Assembly: GCA_021801525.1 (NCBI GenBank)
Contig: JAJYXW010000035.1
Span: 1 to 37,766, forward strand
DNA length: 37,766 nucleotides
Direction: 5' to 3'
From: Actinomycetes bacterium
Lineage (GTDB): Bacteria; Actinomycetota; Acidimicrobiia; Acidimicrobiales; JAJYXR01
Shown: positions 8,109 to 16,364 of the stretch, one piece after another
Layout of the letters: each line of letters opens with the position of its first letter
Numbering within the stretch: the first letter of the stretch is position 1
Made by a program: the position numbers and the translations under genes
Notes under the pieces: generated by a model
The model's database searches: none
The model's input: the letters and a program-made list of their open reading frames with translations, nothing else
Told to the model about the DNA's origin: nothing

Positions 8109-9144
8109 CCTCTATCACCACCTTCACGTCGTCGGGCTTGCGGTCGAGTGCCTCCGACCAGCTCTCCAGGGGCACCCGCCGCGATACCAGCCGACCGAGC
8201 CACCCCGCGTCCGCCTTGGCCAGTGCAGCAGCTCCTGCCTCGTAGTGCCGGCGGTTCGCGTTCACAGAGCCGACTACCGCTTCGTTCTCGAGCACCATCG
8301 AACGGTTGAGGAGGCCAGCGTCTACCCCGATGCTGTGGCCCCCGGACGACACGCCGGTCAGGCACACCACGCCCCCCGGAGCGAGGTGCTCCATGGCGTC
8401 GAAAACCAGGGAGCCGACGCCGGTGCACTCGACGACCACGTCGGGCGCGTCGCAGGCATCCTCGATCGCCCCGGTGTGGTAAGTGGCTCCGAGGGCAGCC
8501 ACCAGGTCGGGCTTCAGGCCGCTCGCCACCTGGTCGATGACGTGTACCTCGATCCCGCGCTGGACTCCTATGAGGGCTGCCAGCAGGCCGATGGGCCCGG
8601 CACCCGTGACGACTGCACGCTCGGGTGCGAAATGCGCCCGAGCGCCTATGCGCTCGACTTGCTCCCACGCCTTGGCCACTACGCTCGCCGGCTCGAGCAA
8701 TACGCCCAGAACCCCGAGAGCAGGGTCCACCTTCACGAGGTAATCGGGCGTGATGCGGTAGCGCTCCGAGCAGTACCCGTCGTGCTCCTTGATCCCCCGC
8801 TCGGTGTAGCGGCCGTTGCGGCAGAAATCCCATTCGCCCACCGCGCAGTTCGCGCACGGCACCGGGTCGGGACGCCTTACGATCCCGACCACCAGGTCGC
8901 CGGCCTCGAAGCCCGAGCCCGCGGGTGCCTCCACCACGCGCCCGAGCGACTCGTGGCCAAGCACAAGGCGCTCCCTGCCCGGCGGAGCCCACCCGTAGGC
9001 TCCCGAGACGATCTCGGCGTCGGTGCCGCACACGCCGACGGCGAGGGTCTCGACGAGGACCGGACCGTCGGACGCCGGCGGGTCGTCGACATCATCGAGG
9101 CGGGCCGAGCCGGCCTTGCCCGGAACTACCGTCAGTGCCTTCAC
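8098..9144 (-). CDS. Zinc-type dehydrogenase, glucose 1-dehydrogenase-like
   Basis: This 348-residue medium-chain dehydrogenase would oxidise a sugar or alcohol with NAD(P). The catalytic zinc region is VCGTDAEIVSG (C39) and LVLGHESLG (H64, E65). A structural-zinc lobe is CANCAVGEWDFC. The Rossmann motif is VVTGAGPIGLLAALIG. The CGTDAEIVSGAYGWAP segment and the C-terminal VVGSVNANRRHYEAG and DDVKVVIEVG strings resemble archaeal-type glucose 1-dehydrogenases, which make gluconolactone. The GTG at 9144 overlaps the GH15 stop as GTGA, and the 3' end overlaps the metallo-hydrolase start. Substrate is inferred from family resemblance and from the GH15 neighbour. Confidence 0.88.
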   Translation of the reverse strand: MKALTVVPGKAGSARLDDVDDPPASDGPVLVETLAVGVCGTDAEIVSGAYGWAPPGRERLVLGHESLGRVVEAPAGSGFEAGDLVVGIVRRPDPVPCANCAVGEWDFCRNGRYTERGIKEHDGYCSERYRITPDYLVKVDPALGVLGVLLEPASVVAKAWEQVERIGARAHFAPERAVVTGAGPIGLLAALIGVQRGIEVHVIDQVASGLKPDLVAALGATYHTGAIEDACDAPDVVVECTGVGSLVFDAMEHLAPGGVVCLTGVSSGGHSIGVDAGLLNRSMVLENEAVVGSVNANRRHYEAGAAALAKADAGWLGRLVSRRVPLESWSEALDRKPDDVKVVIEVGS

Positions 9145-11126
9145 GAGTGTGGCTCCTTGCGTCGTCGGATGTGCGAAACGGACTTTCCCGCCGAGGCGGC
9201 CGAACCGGCCACACGGCCGTGCATCACGTTCCAGGGCGCGCCGTGCTTGGAACGGGCCCGGCCCCGCGCCATCGCCCTTCGCAGGAGCGGCATCGTCTCC
9301 TGCGCCAGCTCGAAGGGGTGCCCGCTCAGGTTGTACGCCGCGTTCACGAGCGACACATGGGAGAAGGCCTGGGGGAAGTTGCCGACCTGGCGCCCGGAGA
9401 GCGCGTCGTACTCCTCAGCGAGGAGGCCTAGGTCGTTGCGAAGGGACAGCAGCTTCTCGAACAGCACCCGGGCGTCGTCGTGGCGGCCTATCAGCTCCAG
9501 GCAGTCGGCCAGCCAGAACGAGCAGGCGAGGAACGCACCCTCCCTGCCGGCCAGGCCGTCGACGTCATGAGCATCGGCCGCCTTGTAGCGAAGGACGAAG
9601 CCGTCCTCCGTCAGGTCGCGCTCGATGGCCTCCACGGTGGAGCGAACCCTTTCGTCGCCGGCGGGCAGGAAGCCGACGAGGGGGATCATCAGCACGCTCG
9701 CGTCGAGCTCGGTCGCCCCGTAGTACTGGGTGAAGGCGCCGACGTCGGAGTTGTAGCCCTTGGAGCAGACCTCGTCGTGGATCTGGCTGCGGAGCGCTCT
9801 CCAGCGGTCGACAGGTCCATCCAGGTTGCACTCCTCGACCGTGCGGACTGCGCGGTCCACCGCCACCCACGCCATAACCTTGGAGTGCGTGAAGTGCCTC
9901 CTCGGCCCGCGCACCTCCCAGATGCCATCGTCTGGCTCCGCCCAGCCCGACTCGAGGAAGTCCATGAGCGCGCACTGGAGGTCCCAGGCCGGATCGGTCA
10001 CCTCGTCTCCCACCTTGCAGGCTTCGTAGAGGGCAGACATCACCTCGCCGTAGACGTCGAGCTGGAACTGGCCCGCGGCTGCGTTGCCGATGCGCACGGG
10101 TGAGGAGCCCTCGTAGCCGGTGAGCCAGGGCACCTCCCACTCCTCGAGGCGTCGCTCTCCCGCTGGGCCGTACATGATCTGGAGGTCCTTCGGGTCTCCC
10201 GCCACGGCTCGCAGCAGCCAGTCACGCCACTCGATCGCCTCCTGGTGGTAGCCGCCGCGCATGAGCGCCTCGAGCGTGAGGGTGGCGTCGCGCAACCAGC
10301 AGTAGCGGTAGTCCCAGTTGCGGCCCCCGCCGAGGGATTCGGGCAGCGAGGTGGTGGCCGCCGCCACGATCCCGCCAGTCGGTTGGTAGGTGAGCGCCTT
10401 CAGCGTGACGAGCGACCGCACCACGGCATCGCGCCACTCGCCCTCGAAGGTGCACTCCGCAGCCCATTCGTTCCACCACTGCTCCGTGTCCTCGATGGCG
10501 TAGCGAGCATCGGTCGGGCGAGGCGGGTCCTCGCTCGGCGAGAACCAGGTGAGCACGAAGGGTATGTGCTCGCCTTCGGAAACGGTGAAATCCGCTACCG
10601 TGCGCATGTCCTCGCCCCTGGTATGCACCGGGGTCCACAGCACCAGGCCGTCCGGCCCCGCCACAGCGCTCAACAGGCCGTCGAGCCGCCTGACCCAGGG
10701 GACGACGCGCCCGAAGCCGAAGCGCACGGCCAGCTCCATCCTCACCGGCACCCGGCCGCGCACTCCCACCACCATCCGGACCACCTCCGGGTGGGTCTCG
10801 CGAATGGGCATGCAGTCGACGACGCGCACGGTCCCCTCGGGCGTGTCGAACTCGGTCTCCAAGACGAGCGTGTCGCCCCGGTAGCTCCTCCTCGCGGCAC
10901 GCCCGGAGCCCGAGCCGGTACTTGCAGCGGCACTCTGGCCTGCTGCGAAAACGGCCGAAGGCGCTATGCGCCAGTAGCCGTTCGAGCCGTCGCCGAGCAG
11001 CTTGGCGAAGCACGCGTCGGAGTCGAAGCGGGGAAGGCAGAGCCAGTCGATCGAGCCGTCGATCCCCACCAGCGCTGCCGTGTGGGTGTCGCCGATGATC
11101 CCGTAGTCCTCTATACGAAGCGCCAC
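9141..11126 (-). CDS. GH15 glycoside hydrolase (glucoamylase/trehalase-like)
   Basis: This 661-residue protein has the full actinobacterial GH15 layout. The N-terminal beta domain starts IEDYGIIGDTHTAALVGIDG followed by SIDWLCLPRFDSDACFAKLLG. The (alpha/alpha)6 barrel has GGGRNWDYRYCWLRDATLTLEAL, WLTGYEGSSPVRIGNAAAGQFQLDVYGEV-type motifs and a C-terminal VGNFPQAFSHVSLVNAAYNL. GH15 enzymes release glucose from alpha-glucans; mycobacterial relatives are trehalases, so trehalose is also a candidate substrate. No signal peptide is visible, so it is probably cytoplasmic. Start is GTG 11126, 78 bases after the marP-like gene on the same strand. It overlaps the dehydrogenase by 4 bases. Confidence 0.94.
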   Translation of the reverse strand: MALRIEDYGIIGDTHTAALVGIDGSIDWLCLPRFDSDACFAKLLGDGSNGYWRIAPSAVFAAGQSAAASTGSGSGRAARRSYRGDTLVLETEFDTPEGTVRVVDCMPIRETHPEVVRMVVGVRGRVPVRMELAVRFGFGRVVPWVRRLDGLLSAVAGPDGLVLWTPVHTRGEDMRTVADFTVSEGEHIPFVLTWFSPSEDPPRPTDARYAIEDTEQWWNEWAAECTFEGEWRDAVVRSLVTLKALTYQPTGGIVAAATTSLPESLGGGRNWDYRYCWLRDATLTLEALMRGGYHQEAIEWRDWLLRAVAGDPKDLQIMYGPAGERRLEEWEVPWLTGYEGSSPVRIGNAAAGQFQLDVYGEVMSALYEACKVGDEVTDPAWDLQCALMDFLESGWAEPDDGIWEVRGPRRHFTHSKVMAWVAVDRAVRTVEECNLDGPVDRWRALRSQIHDEVCSKGYNSDVGAFTQYYGATELDASVLMIPLVGFLPAGDERVRSTVEAIERDLTEDGFVLRYKAADAHDVDGLAGREGAFLACSFWLADCLELIGRHDDARVLFEKLLSLRNDLGLLAEEYDALSGRQVGNFPQAFSHVSLVNAAYNLSGHPFELAQETMPLLRRAMARGRARSKHGAPWNVMHGRVAGSAASAGKSVSHIRRRKEPHS

Positions 11127-11204
11127 GGCCCCATTCTTACCAGGGCGCCCTCCCGGTCTGCGGTCAGACCCGGCAGCGCCTGCCTGCTCTGTCGCCTGCG
11201 CAGC

Positions 11205-12377
11205 TCAGTTGATGCAAGCGCCGTCGCTCGTGGGAGAGCCCGAGGTCTCCGCTTTCTGTACCTCACTGAGCACTGCCGGGCTCGAGAGCGCGTATCCGAC
11301 GTTGGAGTTGGTGGTGGAGCGGGCGAAGACGACGCCGACCACCTCACCGTCGGGCAGCACGAGCGGGCCACCCGAGTTGCCAGGGCGGATGATGGCGTCG
11401 AGCTCGTAGATCTCGCGAGTCACCTGGGCGTTGCCGTATATGTCGAGGCCGGTCGCGTCGAAGGCCGCCATGACGCCGGCCGGCCCGTAGGTGAAGGGGC
11501 CGCCGCCGGGGTACCCGAGCCACACCGCCTGGGTCCCCCGCGCCACGAGGGAGGAGTCGAGGCGCAGCGAGGGGTCCGCAAGCCCAGGGACCCGGAGCAC
11601 GGCCACGTCGAGCCTGGGGTCGTAGAGGATGGTGACCGTGGCGTGGCGCCCGGACCGGTCGATCACGACCGGGTGCTTGATGCCGGCAACCACGTGGGCG
11701 TTCGTCACCACAATCCCCGGAGCCACCACGAAACCCGAACCCTCCTGGATAACCCCGCATCCCTGGCCGACGATCTGAACCGTGGACGGTCCTGCGTCCA
11801 CGACCGCCGAGCGTATTGCAGCGTTCGTGGGGAGCGCGACGGGTCCCGCCGTCTGGGGCGGTATGCCCGAGAAGACCACCGGGAAGCCTTCGGAGGTGAG
11901 GAACCCCTCGATCCTGGAGAAGATGATCGAGGGCCTGAAGGGGATGACGCTGTCGAGCGTCCTTATGATGCGCGACTGGCTGACAGCCGCGTCGAGCGTG
12001 GTGAAGCGGCTGTTCACCAGCAGGTTCGCGGCCAGCCAAGCCGCCAGCAACGTGGCTATCACCGCCACGCCGACGCCTAGCGTGGAGTCGAGCGGGCCAA
12101 GCTTGATGCGCCTGAGCGCGAGCCCCGATCGTGCTCCGAGGTAGCGCCCGGCACCACCTAGAAGCATTGCCGGCCCGAAGAGCACCACCACGACGATGAT
12201 CGACTTCGTGAGATGGCTGTGGACGAGGGCAGCGAGCGGAGGAACCAGAAGAGCCCCGACGAGGAGCCCCAGCCAGAACCCCCCGAATGACAGGACCTGC
12301 ACTGCAGCGCCGAGGCGCAGCCCGTGGACCGCCGAGACCGCGACGAGCACGAGAAGAAGGATGTCGACCCAGTTCAT
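11205..12377 (-). CDS. marP: MarP-like membrane serine protease (CvpA + trypsin-like)
   Basis: This 390-residue protein has an N-terminal four-helix CvpA-type membrane domain (about 1-125) and an extracytoplasmic chymotrypsin-like protease. The triad is H228 (VVTNAHVV), D257 (RLDVAVLRV) and S335 (RPGNSGGPLV). C207 and C388 match the position of the activity-controlling disulfide known in mycobacterial MarP, which is needed for acid and oxidative-stress tolerance. ATG 12377 is chosen because AGGAG lies 9 bases upstream and the protein then begins directly with the first membrane helix. An upstream in-frame start at 12443 would add 22 unlikely residues. It is divergent from the RDD gene, and GH15 follows 78 bases later. 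Confidence 0.93.
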   Translation of the reverse strand: MNWVDILLLVLVAVSAVHGLRLGAAVQVLSFGGFWLGLLVGALLVPPLAALVHSHLTKSIIVVVVLFGPAMLLGGAGRYLGARSGLALRRIKLGPLDSTLGVGVAVIATLLAAWLAANLLVNSRFTTLDAAVSQSRIIRTLDSVIPFRPSIIFSRIEGFLTSEGFPVVFSGIPPQTAGPVALPTNAAIRSAVVDAGPSTVQIVGQGCGVIQEGSGFVVAPGIVVTNAHVVAGIKHPVVIDRSGRHATVTILYDPRLDVAVLRVPGLADPSLRLDSSLVARGTQAVWLGYPGGGPFTYGPAGVMAAFDATGLDIYGNAQVTREIYELDAIIRPGNSGGPLVLPDGEVVGVVFARSTTNSNVGYALSSPAVLSEVQKAETSGSPTSDGACIN

Positions 12378-12519
12378 GCAGGCATACTCCTGTCCATGGT
12401 CCCAGATTCTCTCCCAAATGGGTCGTCGTGTGCGAAGCAGCAATGCCGCCGGCGCGCCCGGCTCGAGCGTCGAGACCGCTAAGATTGCCTCGACCCCCGA
12501 CGATCGGAGGCGTAGAGGG
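12378..12519. promoter_or_regulatory. Divergent control region, marP-like / RDD genes
   Basis: These 142 bases separate two divergent starts. A perfect inverted repeat CTCGA-GCG-TCGAG lies at 12462-12474, and TAAGAT at 12480-12485 could be a -10 box for the rightward gene, although no good -35 is visible. The role of the palindrome as an operator is a guess. Confidence 0.35.
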
Positions 12520-13113
12520 ATGTCTGAGCTGACGGGGCCTGCAGAGCCGCCCGACCTGCCTGAAGGGGATCTCCCCGAGCCCTACGGCTACCAGGGCCCC
12601 TACGGGGGATCCGGCGGGCCATACGACCCCTACAACCCGTACAGTCGCTACTCGGCTGCGCAGCGTAACTACCCGGGGCCGCAGCAGGGCCGGCCGGTGG
12701 ACCCGCTGGGTCGCCCGATGGCTGCCTGGTGGAAGCGGGCGCTCGCTTACGTGATCGACATCGTGATCTTGAACATCGTGGTGTCGATAGTGCTGGGAAT
12801 CGTGGGGAGCAGCACTACGGGAGTGGAGCTCGCCCTTGCCGCAGTCATCGGCCTCGGCTACTTCGCATTCCTCGACGGGTCGGTGCGCGGCCAGACGGCC
12901 GGGAAGGCTCTCCTCGGAATCGCGACCCGCGACCTCTACACCGGCGGTCCGATCGGAGCCTGGCGTGCCTTGGTGCGGCGCTTCGTGTTCGACCTGCTTT
13001 TCGCGCTCTTCCTCGTGCCCGGCGTGCTCAACGTCCTGTCGCCGTTGTGGGACCGCCGCCGGCAGGCTTGGCACGAGAAGCTCGGCCACACATGCGTGGT
13101 GGACATCCGCTGA
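12520..13113 (+). CDS. RDD-family membrane protein
   Basis: This 197-residue protein has a Pro/Tyr/Gly-rich N-terminus of about 65 residues (PYGGSGGPYDPYNPYSRYSA), then an RDD domain with three hydrophobic segments. The hallmark R-x-x-A-x-x-x-D reads KRALAYVIDIVIL. It continues with FLDGSVRGQTAGKALLGI and ends RRQAWHEKLGHTCVV, all typical. RDD proteins are poorly defined; some are ion or proton antiporters. ATG 12520 is preceded by GGAGG 9 bases upstream, which fixes the start against longer frames. No gene is seen between its stop and 13236. Confidence 0.9.
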   Translation: MSELTGPAEPPDLPEGDLPEPYGYQGPYGGSGGPYDPYNPYSRYSAAQRNYPGPQQGRPVDPLGRPMAAWWKRALAYVIDIVILNIVVSIVLGIVGSSTTGVELALAAVIGLGYFAFLDGSVRGQTAGKALLGIATRDLYTGGPIGAWRALVRRFVFDLLFALFLVPGVLNVLSPLWDRRRQAWHEKLGHTCVVDIR

Positions 13114-13236
13114 CACTGGCCGGCTGGGCTGGCGGCTGGGCTGCAGCGCGAGTGCTAACTCTCGCTCACTCACCTACAACGGCGCATTTGGGACAAGGAT
13201 CGCCAATGCTCACTCGGATGCAACGGCGCGTCCAGG

Positions 13237-13572
13237 TCAGGAGATCAGGTTGGCGCGGCGGATATCGAGGGCACGGGCTATCGCTCGGTCGACCTCGGCC
13301 ATCCGTGCCTCGGACATGGAGCCGAGTGAAGCGGTGTCGATGTCCTCTTTCGGAATGGTTGCGAGAGCGTCGCACACCGCTTCACTCGGCTCGGACAGGC
13401 CCTCGAGGTGACCCAACGGGACCCGGGTGGGAATGTCGCGCAGCGATGTCGTGATCGGCGCACAGGTTATCGCGCTCAGCACCGGGACGATCTCGCTCGC
13501 CGTCAGCACCAAGACGGGGCGCCGTCCGAAACGTCCGCCCAGGTCCGCATAGCGGAGCTCACCACGGCGCAT
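13237..13572 (-). CDS. MazF/PemK-family toxin
   Basis: This 111-residue protein begins MRRGELRYADLGGRFGRRPV and continues with VLVLTASEIVPV and ITCAPITTSLRDIPTRV, the usual MazF/PemK opening and core. Such toxins cleave RNA at short sequences and are neutralised by a small antitoxin. The start at 13572 shares its A with the antitoxin stop (TGATG), giving tight translational coupling. The frame continues upstream to 13701, but that part only shadows the antitoxin gene. Confidence 0.9.
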   Translation of the reverse strand: MRRGELRYADLGGRFGRRPVLVLTASEIVPVLSAITCAPITTSLRDIPTRVPLGHLEGLSEPSEAVCDALATIPKEDIDTASLGSMSEARMAEVDRAIARALDIRRANLIS

Positions 13573-13793
13573 CACTGCGGCCAAGCGGATCGCCGGGCGA
13601 GGGCGGGCACGACGACGTCGTCGTCCGTCGGGAATCGTCCAAGCACGTTCACCACGTGCGCAAGCTCGGACTTCCGCCGTTCCTCTGCAAGTGCACCGCA
13701 CAGGAAGTCGCGCACGACAGCCGAACGCGACACGCCACGCTTCGCTGCCACCTCATCAAGCGCCTCGAGCGACTCCTGTTCCACCTGAACCAT
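13572..13793 (-). CDS. Ribbon-helix-helix antitoxin
   Basis: This 73-residue protein starts MVQVEQESLEALDEVAAKRG and continues VSRSAVVRDFL, a ribbon-helix-helix DNA-binding fold. It is followed by a charged, toxin-binding tail ending with FPTDDDVVVPALARRSAWPQ. It should bind the MazF-type toxin encoded directly downstream and repress the operon promoter. ATG 13793 is preferred over a more upstream start at 13889 because the RHH strand normally begins within the first few residues; GTGGA sits about 7 bases ahead. Confidence 0.85.
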   Translation of the reverse strand: MVQVEQESLEALDEVAAKRGVSRSAVVRDFLCGALAEERRKSELAHVVNVLGRFPTDDDVVVPALARRSAWPQ

Positions 13794-13935
13794 GATGCGT
13801 TCCACGATGGCATCAATGATAGCAGGGTGTGTTGCAAACGCGCTGCCCCGTTCGAGGTCATCTCGTCTGTCGGTGGCGGCGGCACGCACGCGACAGCAGG
13901 TATGGTCCAGCGAGCGAGACGGTGGTAGCCGACGC

Positions 13936-13961
13936 GGTCACCAGCTCGCGTGCTGGTGACC
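13936..13961. terminator. Perfect 10-bp hairpin upstream of the toxin-antitoxin pair
   Basis: GGTCACCAGC at 13936-13945 and GCTGGTGACC at 13952-13961 are perfectly complementary around the loop TCGCGT. It lies 37 bases past the methyltransferase stop and upstream of the antitoxin, all on the minus strand. No T-run follows on that strand, so it may be a GC-rich terminator for the methyltransferase or a palindromic operator for the antitoxin. Confidence 0.6.
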
Positions 13962-13997
13962 TGTTCCTCCCTCTCCCTGCTTCAGCGGTGGGACTCT

Positions 13998-14777
13998 TCA
14001 GCGGGCAGGCGGCTTCAGGCCCGAGACGACGCCGGCTTCCGCGACCACCGGCTCGAAGCGCACCTCGGTGAAGCCGGCAGCAACCAGCGCGTCCTGCCAG
14101 AACTCGGGCGTGGCAGGCAGCTCCCCTCCGCGTCTCAGGCCGAAGCGCACGGCGTTCTTCGCGATGCGCCACAGGCCACCAGGCCCCTTGCGAGCGAGCA
14201 CGGCGATCTTGGAGCGGAGGATCTGCCTGTCGCGCTGGGAGAGCCCGCGGCCGAACATCATGTCGGCGACCACGATGCGCCCACCGGGCCGGAGCCACGC
14301 GTAGGTGCGCTCCACGAGGCGCCTCTTGTCCACGTCCTCGAGATGGTGCAGCGCGTAGCTCGACACCACGAGGTCGAGGCTCCCGGCCGGTCGGTCGAGG
14401 ACAGCCAGGTCGGCCTGCAGGGTCGACACGTTGGTCGCTCCGACTCTCTCGGCCTGCTCAGCCAGGGCCTCGAGCATCGGAGGTGCGAAGTCGACCGCCA
14501 GGACGCTCGACACCTTTGGGGCCACGGCCAGGGTCACGAAGCCCGTGCCAGCCCCCAGGTCGATGACGTCGTCCTCCCGGCGGCAACCGGCCACCCGGAG
14601 CAACGCCTCACGCACAGCCGCGAACCCAGGGGCAGAGCTCACGTGGTGGTCCCACGTCGAGGTGCGCTTCCCCCAGCGGCGCGCGTAGCCGGCGTGGCGA
14701 ACATCGACACCGGTCGCTTCCGGCGCGCGTTCGCCTCCTGGCCCGGTTCCGGTTCCGGTTGCGGTACCTGGCACCAT
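13998..14777 (-). CDS. Class I SAM-dependent methyltransferase
   Basis: This is a protein of about 259 residues with the class I methyltransferase core. Motif I is VIDLGAGTGFVTLAVA, motif II is VLAVDFAPPMLEALA, then LDLVVSSYALHHLED and LRPGGRIVVADMMFG. It resembles ubiquinone/menaquinone-type or generic small-molecule methyltransferases; the substrate cannot be told. The N-terminus is uncertain: ATG 14777 and GTG 14816 are both in frame and neither has a clear ribosome-binding site. The leader contains a GT-rich repeat (VPGTATGTGTGPG, from 6-base DNA repeats). It is divergent from the flavocytochrome gene, whose start is about 245 bases away. Confidence 0.85.
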   Translation of the reverse strand: MVPGTATGTGTGPGGERAPEATGVDVRHAGYARRWGKRTSTWDHHVSSAPGFAAVREALLRVAGCRREDDVIDLGAGTGFVTLAVAPKVSSVLAVDFAPPMLEALAEQAERVGATNVSTLQADLAVLDRPAGSLDLVVSSYALHHLEDVDKRRLVERTYAWLRPGGRIVVADMMFGRGLSQRDRQILRSKIAVLARKGPGGLWRIAKNAVRFGLRRGGELPATPEFWQDALVAAGFTEVRFEPVVAEAGVVSGLKPPAR

Positions 14778-15021
14778 CTGGCCGCGTGCCGCGGCAGGTT
14801 CGTCGAGTGGGCTCACGGGGACGCAAGCGTAGCGCCGCGAAGCTGTGGAACCGTTGAGGGCTCCAGGTCGGATCACAGCATCCGTGATGCCTGCTCTCAG
14901 CGGGGGCTCAGCAGCGGCTGCGTATCCTCCACGCATCGCACCTACTACCCACGCCCTACGCAGCGCCTTCGATCCGTCCGCCCAGGGGACGGACAGGCGG
15001 AAGACCCGCGCTCCAGCCTCG

Positions 15022-16359
15022 ATGGTAACCCAGAAGCCGCCCCGGCCATGGGTTGTTGACACAGCGGTCGTCATCGCCGGTATCGGCCTCGGTGCCACGA
15101 TCGGGCTCGCTCTAATTGCGGAGACCCGCAGCGAGCTCGTGGCCGCTGGCGGCATAGCCATCTTCCTCGGCAACCTCACGGCCATGGCCGGCACCTACCT
15201 GGCGCTGGTGATGGTGGTGCTCGTGAGCCGGATACCCGCCGTGGAGCGTTCGGTGGGCCAGGACCGCCTGGTGCGGTGGCATCGAAGGCTCTCCCCCTGG
15301 CCGCTCAGCCTCATAGGCGCGCACGTGGTGCTCACGACCATCGGCTACGCGCAAGCCGACAAGTCCGGGGCCCTCCACCAGCTCGGGACGTTCCTGAGCT
15401 CCTACCCCGACATGGCCGAGGCGATCGTCGCGTTCGGGATCATGGTGGTGATAGGCGTCCTGTCGATCAGAGCGCTCCGCGCCCGCCTGCGCAGGGAGGT
15501 CTGGTGGACTATCCACCTGTGGATGTACCTAGCCCTCGCCCTCGCCTTCCTCCACGAGATCGCCCTCGGCCCCTCCTTCGTAGGCCACCCGCTCGCCAGA
15601 GCCGTCTGGATCGTCGTGTGGCTGGCAACGGCGGGCCTGGTGCTCGCGTACCGCGTCGGCCTCCCGCTCCTGCGGAGCTACCGGCACCGCCTGAAGGTGG
15701 TCGAGGTCCGCCGGGAGGCCCCCGGCGTCACGTCGATCGTCTGCTCGGGGCGGGACCTCGACCGGCTGGCCGTGTCCGGCGGCCAGTTCATGCTCTGGCG
15801 GTTCCTGGCACGGGGAATCTGGTGGCAGGCCCACCCTTACTCGATCTCCGCCCTGCCCCGCTCTCCCTACATCCGTCTCACGGTGAAGGAGGTGGGGGAC
15901 CACTCGGGCGCGCTGGCCAAGCTGCACCCTGGCACCCGTGTGATGGTGGAGGGTCCCTACGGCGCCTTCACCCGCCACGTCCAGCACCACAAGCTGGCTG
16001 CACTCGTCGCGGCCGGGATCGGAGTGACCGCCCTCAGGGCCCTGCTCGAAGACCTCCCCGGAGGCCCCGGGGGGGCGCACCCGGTCGTGATCGTCCGCGC
16101 CTCGCGCCCGGCGGACCTCGTTTTCCACTCGGAGCTGGCCACGCTCGTCAAGCACAAGCGAGGCGAGCTCCACGAAGTCGTCGGATCGCGCGACGAGGTG
16201 AGCTTCGACGAGGCGGCGCTGCGCTCACTCGTGCCCGACATCGCAAAACGCGACCTCTACGTCTGCGGGCCGGAGGGCTTCGTCGAGAGCGTCGTGGGTA
16301 TCGCCCGGCGTCTCGGCGTAGCGCCCGAGGCTGTCCACCACGAGGCTTTCAGCCTTTGA
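15022..16359 (+). CDS. Ferric-reductase-like transmembrane flavocytochrome
   Basis: This protein of about 445 residues combines a ferric-reductase-type membrane domain with a cytoplasmic FAD/NAD(P)H reductase domain. Helix-borne histidines are visible in WHRRLSPWPLSLIGAHVVL and WTIHLWMYLALALAFLHEIAL, fit for two hemes. The FAD motif is HPYSIS (H271), the pyridine-nucleotide region is VAAGIGVTALRALL, and the end has YVCGPEGFVESVVGIARRLG. It should carry electrons from NAD(P)H across the membrane. The start is not certain: ATG 15022 gives the expected short N-terminus, but the frame is open to 14845 (GTG) and none has a good ribosome-binding site. The FMN-binding protein gene starts 5 bases after the stop. 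Confidence 0.88.
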   Translation: MVTQKPPRPWVVDTAVVIAGIGLGATIGLALIAETRSELVAAGGIAIFLGNLTAMAGTYLALVMVVLVSRIPAVERSVGQDRLVRWHRRLSPWPLSLIGAHVVLTTIGYAQADKSGALHQLGTFLSSYPDMAEAIVAFGIMVVIGVLSIRALRARLRREVWWTIHLWMYLALALAFLHEIALGPSFVGHPLARAVWIVVWLATAGLVLAYRVGLPLLRSYRHRLKVVEVRREAPGVTSIVCSGRDLDRLAVSGGQFMLWRFLARGIWWQAHPYSISALPRSPYIRLTVKEVGDHSGALAKLHPGTRVMVEGPYGAFTRHVQHHKLAALVAAGIGVTALRALLEDLPGGPGGAHPVVIVRASRPADLVFHSELATLVKHKRGELHEVVGSRDEVSFDEAALRSLVPDIAKRDLYVCGPEGFVESVVGIARRLGVAPEAVHHEAFSL

Positions 16360-16364
16360 CTCCC

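Noticed and set aside
13151-13161. GAGTGCTAA resembling the right half of a CIRCE heat-shock operator
   Set aside because: The left half TTAGCACTC is absent at the required distance, so it is a chance half-site.
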